Counted from the first letter of the stretch, positions 55,786-63,817 are shown. The stretch is 64,000 nucleotides of DNA from Aquimarina algicola (GCF_006443095.1 NZ_VFWZ01000001.1:620001-684000); one strand, 5' to 3'. Program-made: numbers and translations. The notes: generated by a model not told the origin, from the sequence alone.

Positions 55786-55861
55786 CGAGTTGTCAATCTG
55801 AGCCTGTCGAAGATAGTTTGAAAACGGTATGAGTTAAAGACTTCGATAAGCTCAGTCTGAC
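55786..55861. repeat. Dispersed palindromic repeat, copy 1
   Basis: The ends TGTCAATCTGAGCCTGTCGA and the complement of TCGATAAGCTCAGTCTGAC pair with few mismatches, giving a 76-bp hairpin-forming element. A second copy, about 88% identical by eye, is at 56039-56114. Elements with the core CTGAGCTTGTCGAAG are common in genomes of this phylum. No gene lies between 55562 and 56223. Confidence 0.75.
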
Positions 55862-55884
55862 AATAAAAGATTATAGATAACAAA

Positions 55885-55963
55885 CCTCATCCTGAATTCG
55901 ATTCAGGATCGCATAAGAAGTCAAAACATAACCAGTGAGATGCTGAATCGAGTTCAGCATGAC
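55885..55963. repeat. Two short palindromes between the dispersed repeats
   Basis: CATCCTGAATTCGATTCAGGATC (split here as CATCCTGAATT and AATTCAGGATC-like arms, 55888-55910) and GATGCTGAATCGAGTTCAGC with ATGAC (55939-55963) are close variants of one palindrome. They are typical dispersed elements of marine Flavobacteriaceae as I recall them. Confidence 0.6.
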
Positions 55964-56038
55964 GAAATGAAAAGAAGAGATCAAAAGTAAAGAAACAGAA
56001 AAAACAAAATACTTCGATATGTAGAATATACAATAAAG

Positions 56039-56114
56039 CGAATTGTCAATCTGAGCTTGTCGAAAATAGTTCGAAAACGGTATGGGTTAAAGACTTCGAT
56101 AAGCTCAGTCTGAC
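56039..56114. repeat. Dispersed palindromic repeat, copy 2
   Basis: Second copy of the 76-bp element at 55786-55861, in the same direction, with the same ends (TGTCAATCTGAGCTTGTCGA and TCGATAAGCTCAGTCTGACA) and the same middle (GAAAACGGTATG, GTTAAAGACT). Confidence 0.75.
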
Positions 56115-56223
56115 AGCAAATAGTTCTCCTTTTGCATGATCTTGTGTTTACAATGATAATAAAACAAAATCCACAACGGCTGCATCTCTATTATTGAGGT
56201 AAGGATCGATGATAAAAAATAAC

Positions 56224-56502
56224 TTAGAAAGTTTGTGGTGGAAACTTTTTAACAAACTCTACGACAGATTCTAAATCATACTCTTCTAGGTTTTCTTTTA
56301 ATAGTTTAAACGCAAAATTACCTTCAAAACGTATATAAGATACTTTCCATTCATCTATAAATTCTATATAAATCAGATCAATCATAATTAAACCTCCTTC
56401 TTTAAAAAGATTGCTATATCCTAGACAATGTTTATCAATTTTTTTTAGTACAGGTTTGTAACGATGAGAAAAACCAGCACTAATCAATTTTTCTTTTTCC
56501 AT
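56224..56502 (-). CDS. Small hypothetical protein at the end of the toxin array
   Basis: A 92-residue soluble protein (MEKEKLISAGFSHRYKPVLK at the start, EYDLESVVEFVKKFPPQ near the end). No family is recognised. It is the last gene of the minus-strand run of immunity-type genes, 103 bp after the SUKH gene, and may be a shortened immunity protein. Confidence 0.6.
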   Translation of the reverse strand: MEKEKLISAGFSHRYKPVLKKIDKHCLGYSNLFKEGGLIMIDLIYIEFIDEWKVSYIRFEGNFAFKLLKENLEEYDLESVVEFVKKFPPQTF

Positions 56503-56605
56503 AATTAATGCGTAACTAAACCTTCAATCAAAGTAATGTTAAAAAAAAATAATTAAAACTTTTCTTGATGTACTTGTAACCAAACTTAAAATACGGTTAC
56601 TAACT

Positions 56606-57064
56606 TTAAGATAAATTCTCTAACAAAGGTTTTAATCCCTCATCTCTCAAGAACTCTGTAAAGCTATCTTTATACTTTGTTATTTCAGGAGTATCTGTTA
56701 ATATGTATATTGGAGGGTCATCTTCTTTAGTAGAACAATCAAAAAAGAAAAAATTATACCCTTGCCATTGAGCAAAGAAAAAATAACTGTTTTTAACTTC
56801 AACTTTTATATTATCTATTTCATCATAACTAGCATCTAAAGCGGATTCTCTATTATTTCCTAATTTATCAATAGTCACTAAATAACTACTCAAAAAGTAG
56901 CCACTTCTTTTACCATATTTAGATAAAAAATCAACATATACAGTTGGAAACTTAACATTAAAATCTTGTTCTAGTTGGTTGATCTCGTTAATTTCTAAAC
57001 CGATAGTTTCATCGATTTTGTTTGAATAATCATCTAAAAAAGAAATATAGTTTTTTTCATTCAT
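56606..57064 (-). CDS. SMI1/KNR4 (SUKH) family immunity protein
   Basis: A 152-residue SUKH protein. EINQLEQDFNVKFPTVYVDFL near 26 and SKYGKRSGYFL near 48 are the family signature, with FFFAQWQGYNFFFFDCSTKED as the core strands. A toxin tip for it is not adjacent, so it is an orphan immunity gene. It lies 83 bp after the gene at 57148-57528. Confidence 0.85.
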   Translation of the reverse strand: MNEKNYISFLDDYSNKIDETIGLEINEINQLEQDFNVKFPTVYVDFLSKYGKRSGYFLSSYLVTIDKLGNNRESALDASYDEIDNIKVEVKNSYFFFAQWQGYNFFFFDCSTKEDDPPIYILTDTPEITKYKDSFTEFLRDEGLKPLLENLS

Positions 57065-57147
57065 GCCCTAGTTTTAAACAACAAAATAGAGCAAGTAAAA
57101 CAGTTACTCCCTCTTGAATATATATCCTTTGCCTAGTGAATTAAAAA

Positions 57148-57528
57148 CTAAGATTCTTCATTCGTAGATTCCCAATATCGCTGTTCTTTGGGAATTAGAT
57201 CAAGAAAACTATTTATATCTTCAACCCAAGTACCATTCCATAACCTGGGAACTCTATCTTCTAGTGCTTGATCATAATAATTATTGATTAATCTTTTATT
57301 ATCAAAATCAATCAATACTTGAGGAAGGTTATTTTTTAACACATTCGTCGCATATAATGGCACATCTAATTCAAACTGGGTTAAAAATTTAAAATAACTT
57401 TTGTCATTGATCTCTCGTTCCCAATCATCAAGTAACCAAGTAGAATTCTCAGAATAATAAAAAAAACCGTTTCCCTCTTTAATTACATAGGCTACAATGC
57501 CTCCACTTAAAGTTAAATTATTACTCAT
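57148..57528 (-). CDS. Probable immunity protein of the 57535-57831 tip
   Basis: A 126-residue soluble protein, not recognised. It has GGIVAYVIKEGNGFFYYSEN near the start and VPRLWNGTWVEDINSFLDLI near the end, which resembles the size and style of other immunity proteins. It starts 6 bp after the end of a toxin-tip remnant; immunity genes normally follow their toxin, so the two are likely a pair. Confidence 0.65.
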   Translation of the reverse strand: MSNNLTLSGGIVAYVIKEGNGFFYYSENSTWLLDDWEREINDKSYFKFLTQFELDVPLYATNVLKNNLPQVLIDFDNKRLINNYYDQALEDRVPRLWNGTWVEDINSFLDLIPKEQRYWESTNEES

Positions 57529-57534
57529 ACATTA

Positions 57535-57831
57535 TTATTTTATTACTTTAACACTACCTTTTATATAATTTTCCTCTATTAAAGTTTGCCAAGATTCTTT
57601 AATTCCAAAAGGATTGCCTGGTTGATTATAGTCTACTATTTGAGGAGAATTATTATTTAAGATGTTTGCTCCAGATTTATGTTGTGGAATTGCATCTTTC
57701 TTAAGTTTATCATCTAAACATTTAGGAACTTCAAACTCTATTATTGTACCATTAGGTCTATTAGAATGGGAGTTAGTTATACTTTTTTCATTAATAATTT
57801 TACTTATTCCATAAAAGCGTATGCTAAGTAA
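57535..57831 (-). pseudogene. Toxin C-terminal tip remnant
   Basis: A 98-codon frame runs in phase from the stop codon of 57832-58101 and has no ATG. It reads KIINEKSITNSHSNRPNGTI, then EFEVPKCLDDKLKKDAIPQ and DYNQPGNPFGIKESWQTLI. This wording is what I remember from C-terminal ends of RHS/polymorphic toxins, though no catalytic domain is named. It appears to be a piece of a toxin left beside its immunity gene at 57148-57528. Confidence 0.6.
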
Positions 57832-58101
57832 TTAACTCTCTTCTTCTTTTGGAGGCAACGGGTATTGACCTATTGGAAGCAAAAGTTCTCTACCAGTTCT
57901 CAGACCTTCCTGAAGTTCTCCTATTTTATACATAAAACTAAGAGCTAAATCAATATGAGTGTCACTAAAATCTATCGTTACAAAAGAAATTCCTTCTTTA
58001 CTTTCTGTAGATATTTTTATAGTTGTATTGTTTTCTCTATTAAAAAAATAAGCGTATTGTTTTGCAGCTAATCCTGAAAACATAATTTCTGTTATTTTCA
58101 T
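57832..58101 (-). CDS. Probable immunity protein of the deaminase remnant
   Basis: An 89-residue soluble protein (MKITEIMFSGLAAKQYAYFF, then SFVTIDFSDTHIDLALSFMY). No family is recognised. Its ATG overlaps the TGA of the deaminase tip at 58098-58636 in an ATGA, the usual coupling of a toxin end with its immunity gene. Confidence 0.68.
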   Translation of the reverse strand: MKITEIMFSGLAAKQYAYFFNRENNTTIKISTESKEGISFVTIDFSDTHIDLALSFMYKIGELQEGLRTGRELLLPIGQYPLPPKEEES

Positions 58102-58636
58102 CTTAAACCGTCTATTAAAATTACATCTAAATTAGGAAACATATCACTAAAATCTTGTATTACTCCTTGGCAAGATACACAATAAGGAAGCTCTGAGGAT
58201 ATAATAATTTCTCCTTTCACTTTTGGATATACACCACCTTTAACCGCTCCTTTACTTTGTGCTATTTCGGATAACATTACATATTCTGTATCCCACTCAC
58301 GACTCCAAGCCCCATCAACATCAATATTTCCTTGTTTATCTACTTTGTAGGTATCAAAAATAGGATTTCCTTCAAATTCGTCACCACTTCGTCTAATTTT
58401 TCCAGAATATTTTTTATTTCCTACATTTCCTTTTATTGAAGCTAAGTTTCTTTTTCCAAAAGATTTTTTAAATTCCTTTAATCTTTCTTTTGGAAAAATT
58501 TTACTTTGTTCATATATATCACTCCTTGTCGATACTCTTTGAATAACTTTTTAGCTAGACTGTATTCTTGGGATGACGCTCTAAATATATTTTTGCCTTC
58601 TACAAGCCTAGTAGGAAGTTTACCCCTGCGTTATTG
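58098..58636 (-). pseudogene. Frameshifted deaminase toxin tip
   Basis: Two frames join to one toxin tip. The upstream frame gives GKLPTRLVEGKNIFRASSQE and SLAKKLFKEY (about 58520-58636). The downstream frame (58098-58550) gives KIFPKERLKEFKKSFGKRN, WSREWDTEYVMLSEIAQ and SELPYCVSCQGVIQDFSDMF. The D-T-E and P-Y-C-x-x-C pair is the zinc site of the deaminase fold, as in the BURPS668_1122/toxin-deaminase group. A frame change near 58520-58550 breaks it. It begins 6 bp after the gene at 58643-59032 and has no proper start. Confidence 0.68.
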
Positions 58637-58642
58637 ATTTTA

Positions 58643-59032
58643 CTAAGAAGTTTCTCTTGAGTTTTCTATCATCACTCGTAATCTTATTAGGACATTTTTT
58701 ATTCTATAATAATCTACTTTTTCACTTATCTCTTCATCAATTAGTTTGGCAAATTCTTTTAATGTTAATTCATTCATCTTATCTTCAGCATTTTTTAAAA
58801 ACCCTATTGCCCAATCTTCTTTTTCTTTAGAATTAAGTATTTCTTTATCAAAAATATATTTATATATGTCTATTTCTAAATTCATTTCCCATTCTTCAAT
58901 TAATTCATCCATCCATAAGTCTCTATCGATTACTGAACTAAGTAAATTAATCAAAAATAATTGAACCCAAGTAATCAAATGTGGATTTTCTTCAAAAGAC
59001 TTATTTCTATACCTTATATCTACATGTGCCAT
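58643..59032 (-). CDS. Hypothetical, probable immunity protein
   Basis: A 129-residue, mostly helical, acidic protein (WVQLFLINLLSSVIDRDLWM, then ELTLKEFAKLIDEEISEKV). No family is recognised. It lies 63 bp after the gene at 59096-59455 and before the deaminase remnant. It could be a second immunity gene for the deaminase at 59466-59846 or belong to a lost toxin. Confidence 0.65.
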   Translation of the reverse strand: MAHVDIRYRNKSFEENPHLITWVQLFLINLLSSVIDRDLWMDELIEEWEMNLEIDIYKYIFDKEILNSKEKEDWAIGFLKNAEDKMNELTLKEFAKLIDEEISEKVDYYRIKNVLIRLRVMIENSRETS

Positions 59033-59095
59033 ATTATTTAAATTCTATTAATTTATCTACTAAACTTTTCTATACTATTAATTTCAGTATTAGAT

Positions 59096-59455
59096 TTAAA
59101 GAAATATAATATTAGTTGTTTTAATTCTTTCTTGTATATCTAAAATAGACAATTTAATAAGATCAACTTCAGTATTATCTAACTCTTTATAAAGTAATTC
59201 ATCCGTGATTAACTTTAATTGGTTTTCAAATACTTTTATAGTACCTTGATAAACACCATTCATATTTTCAATACTTAAATCTAAAACTTGAATAAGTGTT
59301 ATTAAATTAGTAACTATATTTTCATCTTCCGGATAAAACCAAAAGTCTTCAGACACTCCCGCTATAGATTGCTGTATTGAACGATTTTGGTCTAACCCTA
59401 ATAGATAAGATTCATTTATAGAATCAACCAACTCTTGATATTTCCAATATCTCAT
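59096..59455 (-). CDS. Probable immunity protein of the deaminase tip
   Basis: A 119-residue all-helical, acidic protein. It starts MRYWKYQELVDSINESYLLG and ends with LLYKELDNTEVDLIKLSIL, then QERIKTTNIIF. No family is recognised. It starts 10 bp after the stop of the deaminase tip at 59466-59846, the normal place for the cognate immunity gene. Confidence 0.68.
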   Translation of the reverse strand: MRYWKYQELVDSINESYLLGLDQNRSIQQSIAGVSEDFWFYPEDENIVTNLITLIQVLDLSIENMNGVYQGTIKVFENQLKLITDELLYKELDNTEVDLIKLSILDIQERIKTTNIIFL

Positions 59456-59465
59456 CTCTTGTAAA

Positions 59466-59846
59466 TTAAAAATTAATCAACATTACTCCTTTATTATGGA
59501 TAATTTCAACATCTATTAAAGGATATTTTTTACTAAATAGATCTATGACATTACTACAACTATTACAAGGGGGACGTTCTGTAAACAACCTAACTACTCC
59601 CTTTGCTTTATTATTATTACCTAATTTAGTAGCAATTTCTGTAAGTATCTTATATTCAGTATCTATATTTCTTGCTATAGGAACTCCAGCAGCACTAACT
59701 TCAGTTGAATAAGGAAATATTTCATCTTTAGGCTTTAAAGATATATCTGGAACTCTATCAGGTAATCTTCCTGTTAATTCGACTTTAACTATACCTACAG
59801 TATCTAAATCAAATAGTATTTTACCTTCATTAGATAGAATTAACAC
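59466..59846 (-). CDS. Orphan toxin-deaminase domain
   Basis: A 126-residue protein that consists of a nucleic-acid-deaminase fold only. NIDTEYKILTEIATKLG near 60-76 holds the Asp-Thr-Glu with the proton shuttle, and RLFTERPPCNSCSNVIDLF near 88-106 gives the two zinc cysteines; the end is KKYPLIDVEIIHNKG. This matches the toxin-deaminase (BURPS668_1122-like) family of polymorphic toxins. There is no delivery domain. Its start is GTG, two codons after an in-frame TAA. So it is either a silent tip or a shortened free enzyme. The 119 bp to the next gene upstream contain nothing clear. Confidence 0.82.
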   Translation of the reverse strand: MLILSNEGKILFDLDTVGIVKVELTGRLPDRVPDISLKPKDEIFPYSTEVSAAGVPIARNIDTEYKILTEIATKLGNNNKAKGVVRLFTERPPCNSCSNVIDLFSKKYPLIDVEIIHNKGVMLINF

Positions 59847-59965
59847 TTTGATTTAAAGCACTAGTTATAAATCATTAAAAAGAAAATAAATCTTTTATCT
59901 ATAATCTTTTTGATATGGATCTTAAAGGAATGAAAGCGAAAAAAACATATATATAGATAAGTAAA

Positions 59966-60481
59966 CTAATTTGAATCTAGATCAGAATTTCTTGTTTTCC
60001 TTATTACTAGTTCATCATACCAGTTATCATAGTATCCTCCTTTTGAAAGAGTTTCTTCAATATCTTTCCACCCGAACCAAATATACTTATTTATATAAAT
60101 ATATTTTTCTCTGTTCAAATTTAGATATTCTTTAAAAAAATCATAAACCAACTTGTAGTCTAGATAGCAATTACATGTAACAATAGTAAATAATTTTTTA
60201 TATCCTCCTATGTTTGGATTAAAAACAAAATATGGAATCCTATCTTCTGATTCTGATTTTGAAGAAGGATATTCTTTATAATACCAATTTAAAGATTTTT
60301 CGCTTTCAATTTCCAGAATTATGCTTGATTCTGAATTTTTATAACTCTTATGAATTTGCACTTCATCTTCATTAACATAAAAATCTCCATTGATTTTCAA
60401 ACAACTTAATTTTAAATCAGCAAGAATTTTTGATTCATCTTCCCATTCTTTATATAAGATATCTAAAGTTGATGCAGCCAT
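59966..60481 (-). CDS. Immunity protein paralogue (second REase-tip module)
   Basis: A 171-residue soluble protein with no named family. Its last 60 residues (VYDFFKEYLNLNREKYIYI, then WKDIEETLSKGGYYDNWYDE) align with the end of 60752-61180 (MYDFSLEYLRLNPDHCISF, LEDLEKIDADRGYFEDW). The two are paralogous immunity proteins, each placed directly after a copy of the same toxin tip. Its ATG lies 1 bp after the stop of the remnant at 60483-60734. Confidence 0.75.
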   Translation of the reverse strand: MAASTLDILYKEWEDESKILADLKLSCLKINGDFYVNEDEVQIHKSYKNSESSIILEIESEKSLNWYYKEYPSSKSESEDRIPYFVFNPNIGGYKKLFTIVTCNCYLDYKLVYDFFKEYLNLNREKYIYINKYIWFGWKDIEETLSKGGYYDNWYDELVIRKTRNSDLDSN

Positions 60482-60482
60482 A

Positions 60483-60734
60483 TTATTTTATTAATTTAAT
60501 TAATTCTTCGAGAGAATTAACCACCTCTATCCCTTCTGATTTCAGCTTGTTAATATAAGATTGATCAGAAGGGAACAACTTACCTTCTGGTGTTCTCGGA
60601 AGCACTTCATCAATATATAATATTGGCTTCTTATTATTGGGATTCACAAAATCAGCAGCACTTTTATTTACTAATTTCCCTGCTTGACCAACCTTACCTT
60701 TTTTTCCTGTAAGTACGAATTTTACTTTAAGACT
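60483..60734 (-). pseudogene. C-terminal remnant of a REase-type toxin tip
   Basis: An 83-codon frame without start codon, opened by an in-frame TAA at 60735. It reads GQAGKLVNKSAADFVNPNNK, KPILYIDEVLP and EGIEVVNSLEELIKLIK. The wording repeats that of the intact tip at 61180 (NPMQKKPILYIDELL, INSLDELMKIIK). Only the last third is left and the nuclease residues are missing, so it is inactive by itself. Confidence 0.72.
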
Positions 60735-60751
60735 TTAAATGGTTAGTAAAA

Positions 60752-61180
60752 TTAAGATAGTGAAGTAAAACACCAGTCTTCAAAATAACCTCTATCAGCA
60801 TCTATCTTTTCTAAATCTTCAAGAAAAAAGAAAGTTTCCCCATAAAAAGAAATACAGTGATCAGGGTTCAATCTCAGATATTCTAACGAAAAATCATACA
60901 TTAATCGATCATAATCTGCTTGATCGGTTATACCTAAACGATAAAACAACTGATTTTTATGGGTAATTTCAATCTGATCATTTTCTAATCCTAAATAAAA
61001 ATATTGCTCATCTTCATTTTGGTCATATCGTTTAGCTAGATATAAGTCAATATAATTCTTAACAGTTTTATCTCTTTCCTCTAAATGAAATTTCAAGCCT
61101 TTTTTTAATGATATAACAGCAATACTCCCTATTATTTCTTCAGGTTTTAATAATCGTTTTGATAATATTAGTAGCCCCAT
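60752..61180 (-). CDS. Immunity protein of the REase-type tip
   Basis: A 142-residue soluble protein with no named family; its C-terminal half is paralogous to 59966-60481. It starts MGLLILSKRLLKPEEIIGSI. Its ATG shares one base with the TAA of the toxin tip (TAATG), so translation is coupled and the two are clearly a toxin-immunity pair. Confidence 0.78.
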   Translation of the reverse strand: MGLLILSKRLLKPEEIIGSIAVISLKKGLKFHLEERDKTVKNYIDLYLAKRYDQNEDEQYFYLGLENDQIEITHKNQLFYRLGITDQADYDRLMYDFSLEYLRLNPDHCISFYGETFFFLEDLEKIDADRGYFEDWCFTSLS

Positions 61181-61608
61181 TATTTTATAATTTTCATAAG
61201 TTCATCAAGTGAATTAATCAATTTTACATTACTAGGTATTTGTGATAAAACTTTTGCTTTATCTGCGGCAGTCAGTAATTCATCTATGTATAAAATCGGT
61301 TTTTTCTGCATAGGATTTAGGTAATTATCTAAATTGCTATCAATAAACTTATCCAACTGACCTTCTTTTATTGATTTAAAAGATTTCTTTACTTCTATAA
61401 TATGAGATTTAGTCATTATATCAATATCACCTGCTAAATTGTTAGTAGTTGAATTATTAATTTTCAAACCAAAAGCTTCTATTTCTAAATCTTGTTTCTG
61501 TATAAAATCACCTACTTTCCCTTCAACTGCTTTACCTGGATTAGCACTTGATAAAGAACTTTCAATCGACTGTTTAATTGAGCTAGGATGCTGCTCTGTC
61601 CACTTCAA
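61180..61608 (-). CDS. Restriction-endonuclease-fold toxin tip
   Basis: The frame stays open from 61770, four bases inside the preceding gene, but has no ATG; the TTG at 61608 gives 142 residues. Upstream in frame one reads YYYVKNINNAWDDVLGSIV and EYTNPAGKLLKW, wording typical of polymorphic toxin ends. The domain itself has VEGKVGDFIQKQDLE, then NNLAGDIDIMTKSHIIEVKKS, i.e. the D...ExK centre of the PD-(D/E)xK nuclease fold. It probably cuts DNA or RNA of rival cells when attached to a delivery protein. It is followed at once by its immunity gene, and a second remnant copy lies at 60483-60734. Confidence 0.75.
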   Translation of the reverse strand: MKWTEQHPSSIKQSIESSLSSANPGKAVEGKVGDFIQKQDLEIEAFGLKINNSTTNNLAGDIDIMTKSHIIEVKKSFKSIKEGQLDKFIDSNLDNYLNPMQKKPILYIDELLTAADKAKVLSQIPSNVKLINSLDELMKIIK

Positions 61609-61766
61609 AAGCTTACCTGCAGGATTAGTGTATTCAACTTCGTTACCGTTTCTAACAATCGAACCTAAAACATCATCCCATGCATTATTGATATTTTTAA
61701 CGTAATAATACGGTAAATCTTGTTTTAATATTGCATTAGCTTGGTCAAAATCTTTAGCGAGAATTA

Positions 61767-62348
61767 TTATTTATAAGAATAATAAACAATATTGTCTGAA
61801 ATAGCATAGATACCGCCAAAGCTTTTAAATTGAAACATGTATTCTCCTGAATAATTTAATTTTGTTAAAGGTTCAAATAAATATAATCGATAATCGAAAT
61901 CATTTGTTAAACCATAAAGAGCATCATCTAAGGCATACATTGCCTCTTTATCACTTATCTTATAGTTGAAAAACTCTTGGGATAATTCATCATCTTCAAT
62001 CATTTCGGCTACTTTAACAAAATCCTTCTCATAAATAAAAGTCCACTTCTTTAATAAGTAATCGAATTCATTGTGTGCCTGAAATAGAGTTTTCTTCTCT
62101 TCAAAATCTAATTTTATTAGAACTTCAAGTAATGCTGGTGTAATTTTTTTTTCGAATTTTAGATCCTGATAAATTAAATATTTCTTTGTTTTTAAAATTA
62201 GTTTATCTGAATTCGGGAAATGCTTATAAATATAATATAAATCGTTAAAGGTAATCTCCATAAAAAGAGAATAAAAGTAACCATCACTGAATGATTTTTC
62301 TTCCTTACAGAATAGATCCCAATATTCTAATTGTTTTATTTTTGTCAT
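61767..62348 (-). CDS. Hypothetical, probable immunity protein
   Basis: A 193-residue helical, acidic soluble protein (LEYWDLFCKEEKSFSDGYFY near the start, MYALDDALYGLTNDFDYRLY near 140). No family is recognised. A 30-residue toxin-tip remnant (62352-62444) ends 3 bp before its start codon, so it once followed a toxin. The next tip (61180-61770) begins inside its stop region, which marks a recombination joint. Confidence 0.7.
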   Translation of the reverse strand: MTKIKQLEYWDLFCKEEKSFSDGYFYSLFMEITFNDLYYIYKHFPNSDKLILKTKKYLIYQDLKFEKKITPALLEVLIKLDFEEKKTLFQAHNEFDYLLKKWTFIYEKDFVKVAEMIEDDELSQEFFNYKISDKEAMYALDDALYGLTNDFDYRLYLFEPLTKLNYSGEYMFQFKSFGGIYAISDNIVYYSYK

Positions 62349-62351
62349 TAT

Positions 62352-62444
62352 CTATTTAATTAGTGGTGGTAAAAGTTTTGGGTCTATTTGCCACCTTTTC
62401 AATAAATTACCTGTACCTCTAATAAGAAAAAAATCCAATTTATT
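62352..62444 (-). pseudogene. Short toxin-tip remnant
   Basis: A 30-codon frame reads FFLIRGTGNLLKRWQIDPK then LLPPLIK and stops 3 bp before the gene at 61767-62348. It has no start. The wording recalls toxin C-terminal ends. It is the last trace of a toxin that was replaced. Confidence 0.45.
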
Positions 62445-62450
62445 TTATAA

Positions 62451-62936
62451 TTAAATAATTATATCATCTTCATAATAATGCCCTTCTTTATCAAATCGAA
62501 TTAAAAATTCTTCTAAAGAGTCTGCTATTTTCTCATTAAAATAATAAATAGCATTCTTACCATCAATATCTTGCTTACTTATCAGTAAATAAACACTCTC
62601 GTTAACTTCGAAGAAAATAAGTTTATCTTGATATTCTATTTCTTCATAAAGATCTAAGTCCGGATCAAATTCATAAAAATCTTCCCGTAAATTAATCATT
62701 TGAAAAGTTTCTGGTCCCATAAATCTATTAGTAGATAAATCAACATGTTTATGAAAAAAACCATAACCAATAGTTTCCCAAAACTCTTGTAGTTCGATTG
62801 GAATATGTAACTTTTCTTGAATACTTTTAATATAATTTTGGTTTATAGGATAAAAATAATGTTTTAACCTTAATTCTTGATTTTGTTCACCAGAGTTATT
62901 TAAAACATACTTCTTTAAAAAATCATATTTCTTCAT
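62451..62936 (-). CDS. SUKH-like immunity protein of the HNH tip
   Basis: A 161-residue soluble protein. YIKSIQEKLHIPIELQEFWE near 36 and IGYGFFHKHVDLSTNRFMGPE near 58 look like the SUKH (SMI1/KNR4, YrhA-like) pattern, and the later strands (KLIFFEVNESVYLLISKQD) fit the core. It starts 9 bp after the HNH tip at 62946-63137. SUKH proteins often neutralise nucleases, so the pairing is sensible. Confidence 0.75.
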   Translation of the reverse strand: MKKYDFLKKYVLNNSGEQNQELRLKHYFYPINQNYIKSIQEKLHIPIELQEFWETIGYGFFHKHVDLSTNRFMGPETFQMINLREDFYEFDPDLDLYEEIEYQDKLIFFEVNESVYLLISKQDIDGKNAIYYFNEKIADSLEEFLIRFDKEGHYYEDDIII

Positions 62937-62945
62937 AGTTATTTT

Positions 62946-63137
62946 CTATTTAAACAATTCTCTAGCAGGAGAACCTTTCCCATGTATGCCTACTTGATGT
63001 TGATCAGGAAAACGAGCAGGGTGAATATTCCACCACTTACTGTCTCCACCATAATGATTTTCTATAATATGATGAGCATCATAAGGGTCTCCTAATTTCT
63101 TTGTAAACTTCTCCGTGATTGATGCTTTTATAGCCAA
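62946..63137 (-). CDS. HNH nuclease toxin tip (fragment)
   Basis: A 63-residue piece started by TTG. AHHIIENHYGGDSKWWNIHP at about 21-40 followed by ARFPDQHQVGIHGKGSPARE is the well-known HNH-type end of many RHS and CDI toxins, with the two neighbouring His of the metal site and the later His. Only the nuclease domain remains; there is no delivery part and no good start. The SUKH-like gene downstream is probably its immunity gene. Confidence 0.72.
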   Translation of the reverse strand: MAIKASITEKFTKKLGDPYDAHHIIENHYGGDSKWWNIHPARFPDQHQVGIHGKGSPARELFK

Positions 63138-63196
63138 AAGGAAAATTCAATCGATTTTGTGACTTTCGGATAAGAGTAAACCTAAAAAATAGTGGT

Positions 63197-63676
63197 TTAG
63201 ATTTGATCCATTAAATCTTCTTCATGTACCTGCCAACTATAGTCAGTTTTAAATACTATTTTTTCCTTTAATTCTCGATGGTTTTCGTAAAAAACTTCTC
63301 GGTATTCTTCTAACTTTTTATTCTCATTTAATACAATACTTGATAATTGTTTTTTATTATCATCAAAATTGAAAATTGTAGTGCTTTTTAAAATTTGGTT
63401 ATCAAAAGATTCTAAAATTACAGTATTTTTGAAGTGCTTTACTGTAAACATAGGTTTATTCAGATGATTCAGCTTATGGTATTCTTTAATTGAATCCATA
63501 GAAATTACATCATGATAATAGATACCGTTTTCGTCATTCATATCATAACGTTTTGAAATATTGACGGATAGCGATTCTTCAAAATAAGTTTTAAAATAGG
63601 TATATGGATTATCGCTTAAATTAATTTCATCTTCCTTATCCAGAAAGAAAAACCATTTGTGATATAAGTATGTCAT
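63197..63676 (-). CDS. Hypothetical, probable immunity protein
   Basis: A 159-residue soluble protein, beta rich (MFTVKHFKNTVILESFDNQI, then STTIFNFDDNKKQL). No family is recognised. A remnant of a toxin tip (63681-63758) ends 4 bp before its start, so it follows the same toxin-then-immunity order as its neighbours. Confidence 0.68.
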   Translation of the reverse strand: MTYLYHKWFFFLDKEDEINLSDNPYTYFKTYFEESLSVNISKRYDMNDENGIYYHDVISMDSIKEYHKLNHLNKPMFTVKHFKNTVILESFDNQILKSTTIFNFDDNKKQLSSIVLNENKKLEEYREVFYENHRELKEKIVFKTDYSWQVHEEDLMDQI

Positions 63677-63680
63677 AGTA

Positions 63681-63758
63681 TTATTTCAGTTTTAAAAAAG
63701 GACCAACATCCGAATTACCAGAATCTCCAATAATTGATATTTGTAGTTTGTCGATTTT
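63681..63758 (-). pseudogene. Short toxin-tip remnant with a frameshift
   Basis: A 25-codon frame reads LQISIIGDSGNSDVGPFLK then LK and stops 4 bp before the gene at 63197-63676. Just upstream another frame gives GKAVKTASLWQKFVGLFKK, which could be the earlier part of the same tip. No start codon is present. Confidence 0.4.
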
Positions 63759-63817
63759 TTAAACAGCCCTACAAATTTTTGCCACAAGCTTGCTGTTTTT
63801 ACAGCTTTGCCAAATAT

